A stretch of DNA of 64,000 nt from NCBI GenBank assembly GCA_021292165.1, contig CM037880.1:182983085-183047084 (forward strand), in the 5' to 3' direction. Source of the stretch: Shinisaurus crocodilurus. Lineage: Eukaryota; Chordata; Lepidosauria; Squamata; Shinisauridae. The notes beneath the pieces are model-generated. The model was not told where the DNA came from. It did no database searches and saw only the letters and a program-made list of their open reading frames with translations. Made by a program: the position numbers and the translations under genes. Numbering within the stretch: the stretch's first letter is position 1; each line of letters begins with the position of its first letter. This document shows positions 55,091 to 64,000 of the stretch, piece after piece.

Positions 55091-55922
55091 GTGATGACAC
55101 TTTCAAATAGGTGTGTTTAGTGTTAGAGTGTTAAACATTTTATTTTGCTTAAACATTACTCTGTTTTGAGAAATTGTTACTTTCTTCTAATGTGGGTGAA
55201 AAAGTATTCCAAATTATAAACCTATTGCACAAAGTTATAAGTAGTGCTTTAATGTTTTGATTATTCAGGGGACAAGATATATTGTTACATGTATAGATTC
55301 AGGTTTTAATGAGTATACTCAGCCCTATAGGCAGTCTTCCTTGTTAGGTGGGGCAGCCACATTTCTAGGTGGGGCATTTTTTGGGGGGGGGGGAAGCGGT
55401 GCATAGCACCAGCAGCTAATCCTGTCCCACTCCTCCTTGAGGGTCCTTCCTTCTAGTCTTGCTCCTGGGCCTTTAGATTTTCCTTCCTGTTGGACAATCA
55501 AAGGACAACCTTTTAACTGATTGCTATATAAAGGACTAACTAAGCAATTGGAAATAAATTGTGGAAAGCAATTTGATTTTTTTTTTTAACTGGTTGCTGG
55601 GTTGATTTTTCTGTCCAGAAATCCTGAAAAGGCCTCATGCTGAGCTGCACACACTGGGAAAATCAGAAATTAGGCCTGAGTTACAGCCTAGGTGGCCAGC
55701 CAGCCAGCTAACTGTAGCGTGCACAGCAGTGTTTCCATTCCTCTAGGGCTGTTTTCATCCTTTGCCATCAAGCACTCCAAAAAAAGAAGAAGAAAAAAAT
55801 AGCCATGAAGATTGTGAATATAGTGAGTGCTTTAAAAGAGTAAAGGGTAACTTAGGGTAGATATTTTTTCAGATCACTTTAAGTTATCTCTTTATTTCAC
55901 CCTTTAGCAGTAAGCACCTAAT
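55091..55922. other. unassigned sequence
   Basis: No supported feature; G- and T-runs at about 55381-55391 and 55578-55588. Confidence 0.4.
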
Positions 55923-56086
55923 CAGGGCTGGTGCAAGGCAGTTCGGTGCCCTAGGCAAGTTCAGATATTTAGCGCCCCCCCTTCCCACTTGAGCCCTCCC
56001 TCCCTCCAGCCCTATGCTCCTGGCGCCCCCTTTAGCCCGGCGCCCTAGGCAGCCGCCTAGTTGGCCTAATTGTAGCACCGGCCCTG
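55923..56086. mobile_element. hAT-type MITE, family F1, 164 bp
   Basis: It starts CAGGGCTGGTGCAAGGC and ends GTAGCACCGGCCCTG. The exact 8-bp duplication CACCTAAT flanks it at 55915-55922 and 56087-56094. It is in reverse orientation to the 2.7-kb copy and gives the empty-site sequence for the solo LTR there. Confidence 0.92.
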
Positions 56087-56094
56087 CACCTAAT

Positions 56095-57037
56095 CCTGCT
56101 CTACTCATCATAATAACTGCAGAATAAACACACTCTTTCTTCTTACTGCAGGCAAACAAATATGCTTCTTTATTGCTGGCTGGGTAGGGAACACAACTGA
56201 AACTGAAAGTGAAACTGAAAAGCAGAGCAAAAGAAAGTCCAAGGGATGGAGTCTAAGTCTAGCCCACAATACAGAGTTCTAATATTTAACTCTTCAAGGG
56301 TAATGTTACTATATGTTTTTTTCAGGAGCACAAGTAATTATAGGGTGATTGCAATCATGAAAAATTTACCCTAAGTCAGGGAAAGTCTTGAGTGAGCAGA
56401 CTTTTGGGGGCTCCTCCAGATGAGGCTTTTGTTGTGCACCTGTCCTGCCTTCACTGAATTTTTCAAGGGTCCTATTCTTAAATTGCTCCTGTTCTTAAAA
56501 CAAGCTGTCATTCTTTAAATGGAAGCTTTCATTGTCTGTCATGTCACAAATTAAAACGATAATTTTAAAAAAAAATTCTAAAAGGGCAAAGCACAGCTCT
56601 AGGTAGGGTGGTGTACCCATTTGCTCCACCCTGGCTACAGGCGGGCTGAGTATACTACAGGGTGTTTACACCAACCCGCTGCTCACACAACTTCCTCAAC
56701 TCTCTCTGACCCATAACCCTGAGGGAGCATCATATCCAGTTCAAGTCAGATGAATTCTCCACTGCAGCGCCCCCTGCTGGATGGGAAGACTATGAATGGT
56801 AACAAGCTGAATAAAATCAGAATCCAGGAGCAGAGGAATTGAAGAGATATAAAATCCACAGTTATGCAGTTTTTTTATAAGGACCAACCAAAATGACACA
56901 AAGATGGTGTAAGCTGCTGTCGAGTTCTCCAGAACTCTCCAGCAGGCTAGTCAAAGACATCAGTGCTTGGGGCAGAAAATCCAAGTGGCACCCTGCCAGC
57001 TGGTAAGAATATAATAATTAATTGGCATTTGCTCTCA
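56095..57037. other. unassigned sequence
   Basis: No exon or repeat with clear ends. Confidence 0.4.
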
Positions 57038-57500
57038 TAGAATCATAGAAGTAGAGTTGGAAGGGGCCTACAATAAGGCCATCGAGTCCAATCCCCTGCT
57101 CAGTGCAGGAATCCAGGTCAAAGCATCCCTGACAGATGGTCGTCCAGCTGCACCTTGAATGCCTCCAGATTGGGAGAGTCCACCACCTCCCTAGGTAGTT
57201 GGTTCCATTGTCTTATTGCTCTGACAGTCAGGAAATTTTTCCTGATGTTTAGGTGGAATCTGGGTTCCTGTAACTTGATGCCATTATTCCGTGTCCTGCA
57301 ATCTGGGATGATCGAGAAGAGATCCTGGCCCTCCTCTGTGTGACAAACCTTCCAGACAAGTACTGGAAGAGTGCGATCATATCTCCCCTCAGTCTCCTCT
57401 TCTGAAGGCTAAACATGCCCAGTTCTTTCAGCCTCTCCTCATAGGGCCTTGTTTCCAGTCCCTTTATCATCCTTGTTGCCCTCCTCTGAACCCTCTCCAG
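57038..57500 (-). mobile_element. CR1 LINE, 3' 460 bp, 5'-truncated
   Basis: The plus strand starts ATAGAATCATAGAAGTAGAG (complement of the octamer 3' end). On the minus strand the C-terminal ORF2 block [20 protein letters not shown] with [16 protein letters not shown] is still readable. It is very close in sequence to 39200-39670, so both belong to one subfamily. Homology stops near 57500. Confidence 0.88.
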
Positions 57501-57637
57501 TGGGATCTCTTTTGATTGTACCCCAAAATCTAGCACCCTGTTTTTTCCAGAGATCTCAGCTACTGCGTGCAAAAGAGCATGAGGCAAGCAACAACTGTCC
57601 TGAGCCACTCATCTTTATTCTTAATGGGAGTCTAGTA
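57501..57637. other. unassigned spacer
   Basis: No feature except the left target duplication of the following MITE. Confidence 0.4.
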
Positions 57638-57772
57638 CAGTGTTCTCCAACCTTGGGTCCCCAGATGTTTTTGGCCTACAACTCACAGCATGCCCCAGCC
57701 AGCGTACCTGGCTTGGGCATGCTGTGAGTTGTAGGCCAAAAACATCTGGGGACCCAAGGTTGGAGAACACTG
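57638..57772. mobile_element. near-perfect palindromic MITE, family F4, 135 bp
   Basis: Arms of about 59 bp start CAGTGTTCTCCAACCTTGGG and end with its complement. GTCTAGTA (57630-57637) and GTCTACTA (57773-57780) are an 8-bp duplication with one mismatch, so hAT is likely. The core CTACAACTCACAGCATGC is at 57676-57693, with its inverse in the other arm. Confidence 0.85.
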
Positions 57773-58655
57773 GTCTACTAGATCTAACTATCATCTGTTT
57801 ATCATCCATCCACCCATCTCTCTCTCTCTCTTTCCTCTATCTAAATGGCAATCAGCAGGTGGGCACCATACAGCTGTCTCCCTGCCTTGAGTGAATGGAA
57901 AATGAGTAAAAAATGAAAGCCTCGAACACAGGACAGAAGTCATTCTCCTTAAAAGATAGCGAAGGGAAGTCACCCAGTCAAGAGGGGGAGGGGCATCTTG
58001 GTGAGTTGAGCTAAACAGTTCCTGATTTGTTAAGGATCTGCTTGTTAACAAATTTTATTCATTTTATATGGGATTTAAAAAACCAAACAAAAAAAACACC
58101 TCACCCTTCTAATGCATACATATTACTCAGGATTACTTAGAACTTTTAAAACCAAAATATTAGAATATAAACAATATTGACCAAAATACAATAGAGGCAA
58201 AAATAACAGATAAAAGCAATATCTTCAGATAAAAACATTGTCTACATGGCAAGGCAAAAGTACACTGGCTTAAAAAAAAAAAAAAGTATTCCCTAACTGG
58301 CAAAAGATGGCAAGAGAGAGTGGGACACCTGAGCTTCATGGGGCAAGGTCAGGGCTGGTTCTACCAACAAGCAGGGTGTGGTAACCTATCTCAGGAGGTA
58401 CATTTAGGGATAAAATCAAAGGAGAGCAAATTGCCAATTCATTATTATTTTACCAACTGGAAGGGTGCCCCTTGGATTTTCTGCCTCAGGTGCTGATATC
58501 TTTGGTTATCTCTTGATAGAGTGCGTATTTATAGGACTGCAATATTAACCACAGGCTGTTCTAGTCCCAAAGCATATTAGTACAGACCATCCCATATACA
58601 ACCTGTTTTGAGTCGAAGAAAAACTTAACCTGGTCCTGAAAGCTTCTTTGACTAC
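57773..58655. other. unassigned sequence
   Basis: A short TC-rich run (57816-57832) and an A-run (58271-58284). No exon was identified. Confidence 0.4.
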
Positions 58656-58960
58656 AGGGGTGTTGAACCTCTTTCAGCATGGGAGCTGGATTCCATGGGG
58701 TCCACATTTCAGTAGTGGGTGGAGCCGAAGGCAAAAGGGGCAGGGGCAAAATTACCTCAGATATCAGCCTATTTTAGCTTAAAGCTGTCACTGCTGGTAA
58801 CTAAGTCTTTGGAGAGGCATTTCAACCTTTAAGGATGGGGAAAACACTGCCCAAAATGTTCGGTGGTCAGGGGCAAGGGAGTGGGGTCAGGGGAAGAGAG
58901 TGCAAACAACCTTGGATGACTGGATTTCCAACCTTCAGCTCTCCATAAATAGGTCTGGGG
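58656..58960. mobile_element. hAT-like MITE, family F2
   Basis: ACAGGGGTGTTGAACCTCTT at the left; GCCTATTTTAGCTTAAAGCT, AACTAAGTCTTTGGAGAGGC and GGGGTCAGGGGAAGAGAG match 11763-12142 in order. The right end is decayed. Confidence 0.65.
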
Positions 58961-61118
58961 CATATCAGTTGCACATGACTACATTGGGGGTGAGGCCAGC
59001 AGATGTGGTCCCCCCATTTGTATTCTTTATGCATGGAGTGAATTTGTGAAAGCGGATATAGCTGATGATTGAAAGAGGTTGGAGACACAAAAGAGGACAA
59101 CACCCTCTCCAGAACTCCTAGGAGAAGGTACCAGGTTCATTGCAGACACACGCCATTCTAATCTCAGAAAAATGTTTCATTTTAGTTCCCAGAATGTTTA
59201 AATGGGTACTATTTGATTCTACCCATGAACAGAGACCAGCATTTTATCAGTACAAATCCTGTACATAGGAGGCTTATAGGAAAACCAATTAACTTGGAGA
59301 ACAGCAGGGATGTTGCAGGGGAAATGCCTTCTCAGTACAAGGTCATTTTGCACAAAATATTGCTGTAGTTTCAGCCTCTCCAACTAAAATGTTAATTTAG
59401 AATGAAATGTGGCCTACTCACATTTCGCAGCCTTGCAAGGAAGTACAGGGTAATTGAATGCATGCCCTGTTCTGTTAACTACAGACCTTTCTTGAGTGAA
59501 CTTTTCAACACTCACATGACCACGTATGTTAATTTTAGCTACAATTCATTTTAATCTATCTATCGATCATCTATCTATCCATATCAGTGCAGTGGTGGGA
59601 GGGGGACCCAGAAAAGGATAATATTAATTGGAGGAAGATCTAGATTTACAGAGTGACATCATGGTCTTGAATTGATACAATTGGTGGTGCCCATCACCCT
59701 TGCTAGTGCTTCAGTGAGAAGGCCATGGACAATAGTCAGACCCTCTGCCCATGTGGGGTATTTTGGTGGTGATGTGAGGCCACTACTCCCTCATGTTGTA
59801 TATCCTATTCTGAAGATATATGAGGGTGGTTCCCTATCTGCTAACCATCACAAGAATTTTAACAGAGCTGAATGGGGATGTTTCAGTTCATTTTTTACCA
59901 AAATGTATCCAGTTTACACCTCCCAGAACCAAATGCAGACTTGAACACAAGCTATGGTCAAAGCCATACATTTCCGAGCTTGCAATATGATTAGTGGTAC
60001 AAAAAAAATGTGTTTGAAGATGTGTACATTTGGGAAATGTGCATAAAAATGTATACTTATAAAAATGTACATAAAGCACAGTTAAATTAATGGGAGAAAA
60101 ATGAATCCATTCCAAAAATATGCACAATTGATGCATACATTTGGAAAAGTGCACATGAAAAGCTCACAATCTGATACAGACTCGAGCCAGAATGAGCTTC
60201 CAAGTGGAATTTTGTTAGCATGAATTCCCCTTCACACAGATGTATGCCTGAGTGCGCACTTTCAGACATGCAACCATGACACTTGAAGGGATATTTTAAC
60301 ATTGAGCACTGGGCATCACAAAGCTTAGCACCTTCATGGGTTAAGGGGCATTTAGAGATTGAAGACACAGTAGTTTAACCCAGGGATAATTAACCCAGGG
60401 ATAATTTATTGAACGGAATTAAACCATATATTCAAAAGATCAGACTGAGACAATAGGCATTTTATAGGACTACATTCTATTCATACAGAGTACCAGTTCT
60501 AATTATTAAGGTAGATGCATTAAAACCAAATTTTAGTGTAATTGACTAGCATGTTGGGGTGGGGAAAGAAATCATAGTTATGGCAGTGGGGAGAAAGGGA
60601 AAGGAGATGGTTGTGGGACTGGCCGGGGAAGGGAAGGAGGCTGGTAACTGAGCTTGTGAACAAACAGAGGCAGCTAGCAAGTTGCTTATCTCCCTGAAGA
60701 CACACAAAAGCCTGGGGAGGAGATAGAAAAAGAAGCAGGGAAAAGCTGACTGAGTTCTTTAGAAAACTGTCATTAATGAAGGAAGGCGGAGAGGAGTCTG
60801 GCAAGCTAATGCACTTGCCAGGGAAAGGTTAGGAGAGGAGGTGGGGGTGATACCAGCCCATATCTGTGCAGTCTGGGCTGCGATCTTTCAGCCAAGCTGT
60901 GGCTTGGAGCTGTGGCTTGACTTTTTAAAAGTTATTAAGAAAAAAGCCATCCTTGCCAGCTTGTAAATATAAGTATTAACTAACCCCACACATAAACTCC
61001 CTCTTTCAAATGTGTGCCTCCATCTTGATCTTTAGGAGAGCTTTCACCTTCCTAAATCTCAATGTTTGGTTAGACCAAACATCCTGCCCAGCCTTAGTTT
61101 AACTTCCATGACTCAAGG
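58961..61118. other. unassigned sequence
   Basis: Includes a CTAT-rich run at about 59555-59580 and a short direct repeat TTAACCCAGGGATAATT at 60376-60404. No exon was identified. Confidence 0.4.
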
Positions 61119-61222
61119 AAGCCTTGCCCAACCTGCTGCCCTCCAGATGCTGACTGTAGGATTATGGGAGTTGTAGTCCAACACATCTGGAGGGTGTCAG
61201 GTTGGGGAAGGCTGTCTTAAGG
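61119..61222. repeat. palindromic MITE, family P1
   Basis: GCCTTGCCCAACCTGCTGCC with CTCCAGATG faces CATCTGGAGGGTGTCAGG and TTGGGGAAGGC. ATTATGGGAGTTGTAGTCC is the inverse core. Confidence 0.75.
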
Positions 61223-62184
61223 AATATCAGTTCTGTGATGGGCTGAAGAATCTCTAAGAGAATGATCAAGCTCTGCCCATTTCCCAGAATTCTTTGGGAG
61301 AAGCCATGACAATTAAATTAGCTTTAAAGTGCTTTATACCTTTCCTTGTAGACAACCCCCTAGGGGGAGCTCTGCCTCTATCTCTTGTACCTTTTGTGTG
61401 ATTATAACATTATATGGGGTGGGGGTGGGGAAACATATTAAAATTGATTGTCCCTTGCAATCTACTACAGCTCGTTGTTTAGCAAAGACAAAAACTAATG
61501 AGAAAAACAGTCCCATCATGATTTTGAAAAAACATGGTTCTTTCTGGCTGACTGAGTGTATGGCTGCCCCTTTTCTCTCCCCCACTGCCCCGCAGGCAGA
61601 GCTCCTATATATTTGAGAGCTGCATGTCATATGCTGTCTTCCCAACTCATGCTAGGAAAAGCTGGACCTGTAGATTTTCTGCCTGTTGTGCTGCAGGGGC
61701 AGCCCAATGGTGTGTCTGTTTTATGTCCTTATAGCACATTGAAGCTGCTTGAACCATCATAGCCACACAAAGGGTTGAAGCCACATGCCCATCGCACAGA
61801 AGAGCCCAGCACTTCAGAGGAAGCAGGGTGGGGAGCCAGAGACCAGATGTTGAAGGAAACAAAGCTGAACTGTCAACAGATTGAGATCAAAGCCTGCCGT
61901 TTGGCTTGTCTTCATGCTGTTAAAGAGGCTATCTGGTGCTCAGTGCACTATTAAGTAAAGGTCCAAGGTTTCTTCTTCTTTTTCCTGATATAGTGTTTCT
62001 GGTTTTTTTTTTTTTTTTTAAAGGATAAGTTAAAAAGGAATACAACTTTATAAAGCTTTCCAAAGAAAGATTCTAGAATTGTTTGGCATTTAAGGAAGAA
62101 ACATCTGTTGTACTTAATGAAAAGCAGAAGCTGGAAAATTCAGGATGTGGAGTGGTCGGTGTTTTGATTTCACATGGTGTATAT
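61223..62184. other. unassigned sequence
   Basis: A T-run at 62006-62019. No supported gene. Confidence 0.4.
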
Positions 62185-62280
62185 CCATGTGGCACAGTGG
62201 ACAGAGTGTCAGACCTGTGAGAACTTCACTCAAATCCCTACTCAGCCATGAAGCTGACTGGGTGACTGGATCTCTTTACA
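62185..62280 (+). mobile_element. degenerate SINE head and body
   Basis: GTGGCACAGTGGACAGAGTG, TCAAATCCCTACTCAGCCAT and GACTGGGTGACTGGAT follow the order of the L2-tailed SINE head. Confidence 0.5.
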
Positions 62281-62589
62281 TTCCTTCTTAGGGATGAGGG
62301 GAGAAATTAGTCTGGTTTGTATTTTAAAGTGAATTTACCCAATCTCACACTTGTGAACCAAAACACAAACCAAAACTCAGTTATCCTTCAAAATTTGCAC
62401 TTCTCTGAACTTTGCAATGGAGTTCTCCAATCAAAACATGCATACAAAAATGCATATACTCATGAAAACAATGGTAAAAATATTATTACAATTCTGTGAT
62501 TATGGACACATTCCAGAGAACTTTAAGCACAGTTATGTTCCACTGAAATCAATGAGATTTAAACATGCATAACTTTGTTTGGTTTATAC

Positions 62590-62660
62590 CAGTGTTCTCC
62601 AACCTTGGGTCCCCAGATGTTTTTGGCCTGCAACTCCCAGCATGCCCCAGTCATCAGTCT
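62590..62660. repeat. half of palindromic MITE, family F4
   Basis: CAGTGTTCTCCAACCTTGGG through CTGCAACTCCCAGCATGC (62628-62645); the right arm is missing. Confidence 0.75.
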
Positions 62661-62831
62661 CTGAGAAATGCTGTGCCAGTGTAAATACAGCCGTATTTTG
62701 GCACAAAGTTTTGGCCCCAAGTGTTGAGACAAAGCTATATGATATACCTCTTCCTTCTAAATTAATTCAAGTGTCCTTCTGGCTCACAAATGTTCTACCT
62801 GATCCACAACCTAATTAAATCAAAGTACTTG

Positions 62832-62922
62832 CAGCTTGATCCTATGCATATTTACTCTGAAGCAATTGCCTCTTAGCTCCGAAAGGCTTACTCACAAGTA
62901 AATGTACATAGGATTGCAGCCA
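62832..62922. repeat. short palindromic repeat family copy
   Basis: GCTTGATCCTATGCATATTT and ACTCTGAAGCAATTGCC face GGCTTACTCACAAGTAAATG and TACATAGGATTGCAGCC. Confidence 0.65.
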
Positions 62923-62981
62923 AAGTCACAGAGAAAACTATGGAATTACATTGCCCTTAAGCTGAGATGTGCCAAAACCAA

Positions 62982-63061
62982 GGCTATGATCTGTGGAAGT
63001 AAGTACCATTGAACAAAATGAGACTTCTCTTTGAGTAACCATGCACAGGATTGGGCTGCAA
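62982..63061. repeat. short palindromic repeat family copy
   Basis: GGCTATGATCTGTGGAAGTA and AGTACCATTGAAC face GAGACTTCTCTTTGAGTAAC and CATGCACAGGATTGGGC. It lies 60 bp after the previous copy. Confidence 0.6.
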
Positions 63062-64000
63062 AGCTTATTCAAGTCAACAGAACTAGTAGCAAGATAATAG
63101 TTGTAGGACCTTCGTCCAGCGGGAAATGATGCAGTTTCCTGCTGGAGATTCTGAGAAATTCTGGGGATTCAGTCCCCAGTGAAAAAAGATACTTTGCCAG
63201 GACCCTGGGACCTCCCACCTCTGCCTCCACTGGTATCTTCCACATAGGTAAGTTCTCAGGTTTGGGGAGATGGAGATGGTGGTGGCTTGAAGGATCAAGA
63301 CGGCCATAGTCCAGCTCGCCATGGTTAAGCAGGGTGGGAGCAAGGCTGTGCTCACTGCAGTCTTGCTCACAAGCCTTCAAGCAGGGGTCTTCTCTTTTGC
63401 ACATGTCCCCCCTCAGTTGCTTGCAATATCCCTAGTGCTGTCTAGAACTGGATAGGTCCTATCATCTATACTAATATTGAACTCAGGTGCCACAAAGCTA
63501 CTGAGAAACAACATGAAAGTATCAGCATGCTTGTGGGGACTTCAAGGTTTGCAGAAGCAGGGGGGAAAAACTATTGAGGGGGGGAAAAGCCCCCTCTTCT
63601 AAACAACCCAGTGAGGACTGAGCATGCTCATTGGACACATAATGCTGAATGTCCGTTGGGGAGGGGATGGAAAAGGCAGATGACAATGGAATATCCAGAA
63701 ATGATCAGTATGGCTGGTTGGACACTACACACAACAACATTTTATTACAGGTCTTGCTTGAATTAACATAGCCATTAAAAGAGAAGACTTGTATAGGAGG
63801 TGAAACTGTCTAGTAGTGTCAAGTATTAATGGGCAAACTCCCCTTGATTAAATATAGAATTGGGCATGGAATGCCAAGCTATTTACCAATGAGTAAGAAA
63901 CTTTTTGTTTCTTACAAAACAAATTTTGAAATATTGTGTCCCAGAGCATAAGGAAGTTAATCCACTGTATCTACTTTCAGTTTTGTTACAAAATTGAGAT
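63062..64000. other. unassigned sequence to window end
   Basis: No exon or repeat with clear ends. Minus-strand ORFs at 63069-63404 have no motif. Confidence 0.4.

Overview
The window looks like repeat-dense intergenic or intronic DNA from a reptile, most likely a squamate (lizard or snake). I found no host protein-coding exon that I can support. Almost every recognisable protein fragment belongs to a transposable element. The evidence for the lineage is the mixture: a CR1 LINE with the bird/reptile octamer 3' end, vertebrate L1 copies, tRNA-derived and 5S-derived SINEs ending in ATAAATAAA, many hAT-type MITEs, a Tigger-like MITE, and a tyrosine-recombinase-like retroelement. The species cannot be named from the sequence alone.

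Layout. 1-500 holds the endonuclease part of an L2/CR1-group LINE on the minus strand. 1075-4100 has SINE remnants and unassigned sequence. 4124-6845 is a 2.7-kb hAT-type non-autonomous element with exact 8-bp target duplications; it carries a CpG-rich segment, a palindromic MITE, a CR1 tail and a solo LTR. Two more copies of the same family lie at 10992-11610 and 55923-56086, both with exact 8-bp duplications. 7799-7944, 15819-16072, 17766-18741 and 20136-20303 are further DNA transposons; the one at 17766 keeps the C-terminal dimerisation domain of an Ac-like hAT transposase. 21925-22940 is a DNA repeat followed by a GC-rich cluster of palindromes.

26019-32778 is the most unusual object: a 6.76-kb unit with two pairs of almost identical repeats (414 bp and 180 bp) in the order expected for the split direct repeats (A1-internal-B1A2-B2) of Ngaro-type tyrosine-recombinase retrotransposons. 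On the same strand it carries a broken, partly duplicated SGNH-hydrolase-like domain. All three boundaries share GATT and there is no ordinary target duplication. No reverse transcriptase or recombinase is left, so I read it as a young non-autonomous member of such a family.

35950-39670 is a CR1 LINE with a tandemly repeated 5'UTR, a broken ORF1 (zinc-finger-like start, coiled coil, esterase) and an open 506-codon reverse transcriptase frame, but no endonuclease domain. 39868-42906 is a 5'-truncated L1 with a 16-bp target duplication and only a few lesions. 44898-45878 is a DNA repeat split by a SINE and an L2-like LINE tail. 49352-49678 is a nested palindromic MITE. 52110-52458 is the C-terminal tail of another LINE with a C2H2 finger. 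57038-57500 is a truncated CR1 on the minus strand.

The elements act as enzyme donors and passengers. The SINE tails resemble the L2-like LINE tail and are probably copied by that LINE's machinery. The MITEs have 8-bp duplications and depend on hAT transposases such as the relic at 17966-18251. Several MITE families share an inverted core that matches the ZNF143/THAP11 binding motif, so they may spread regulatory sites.
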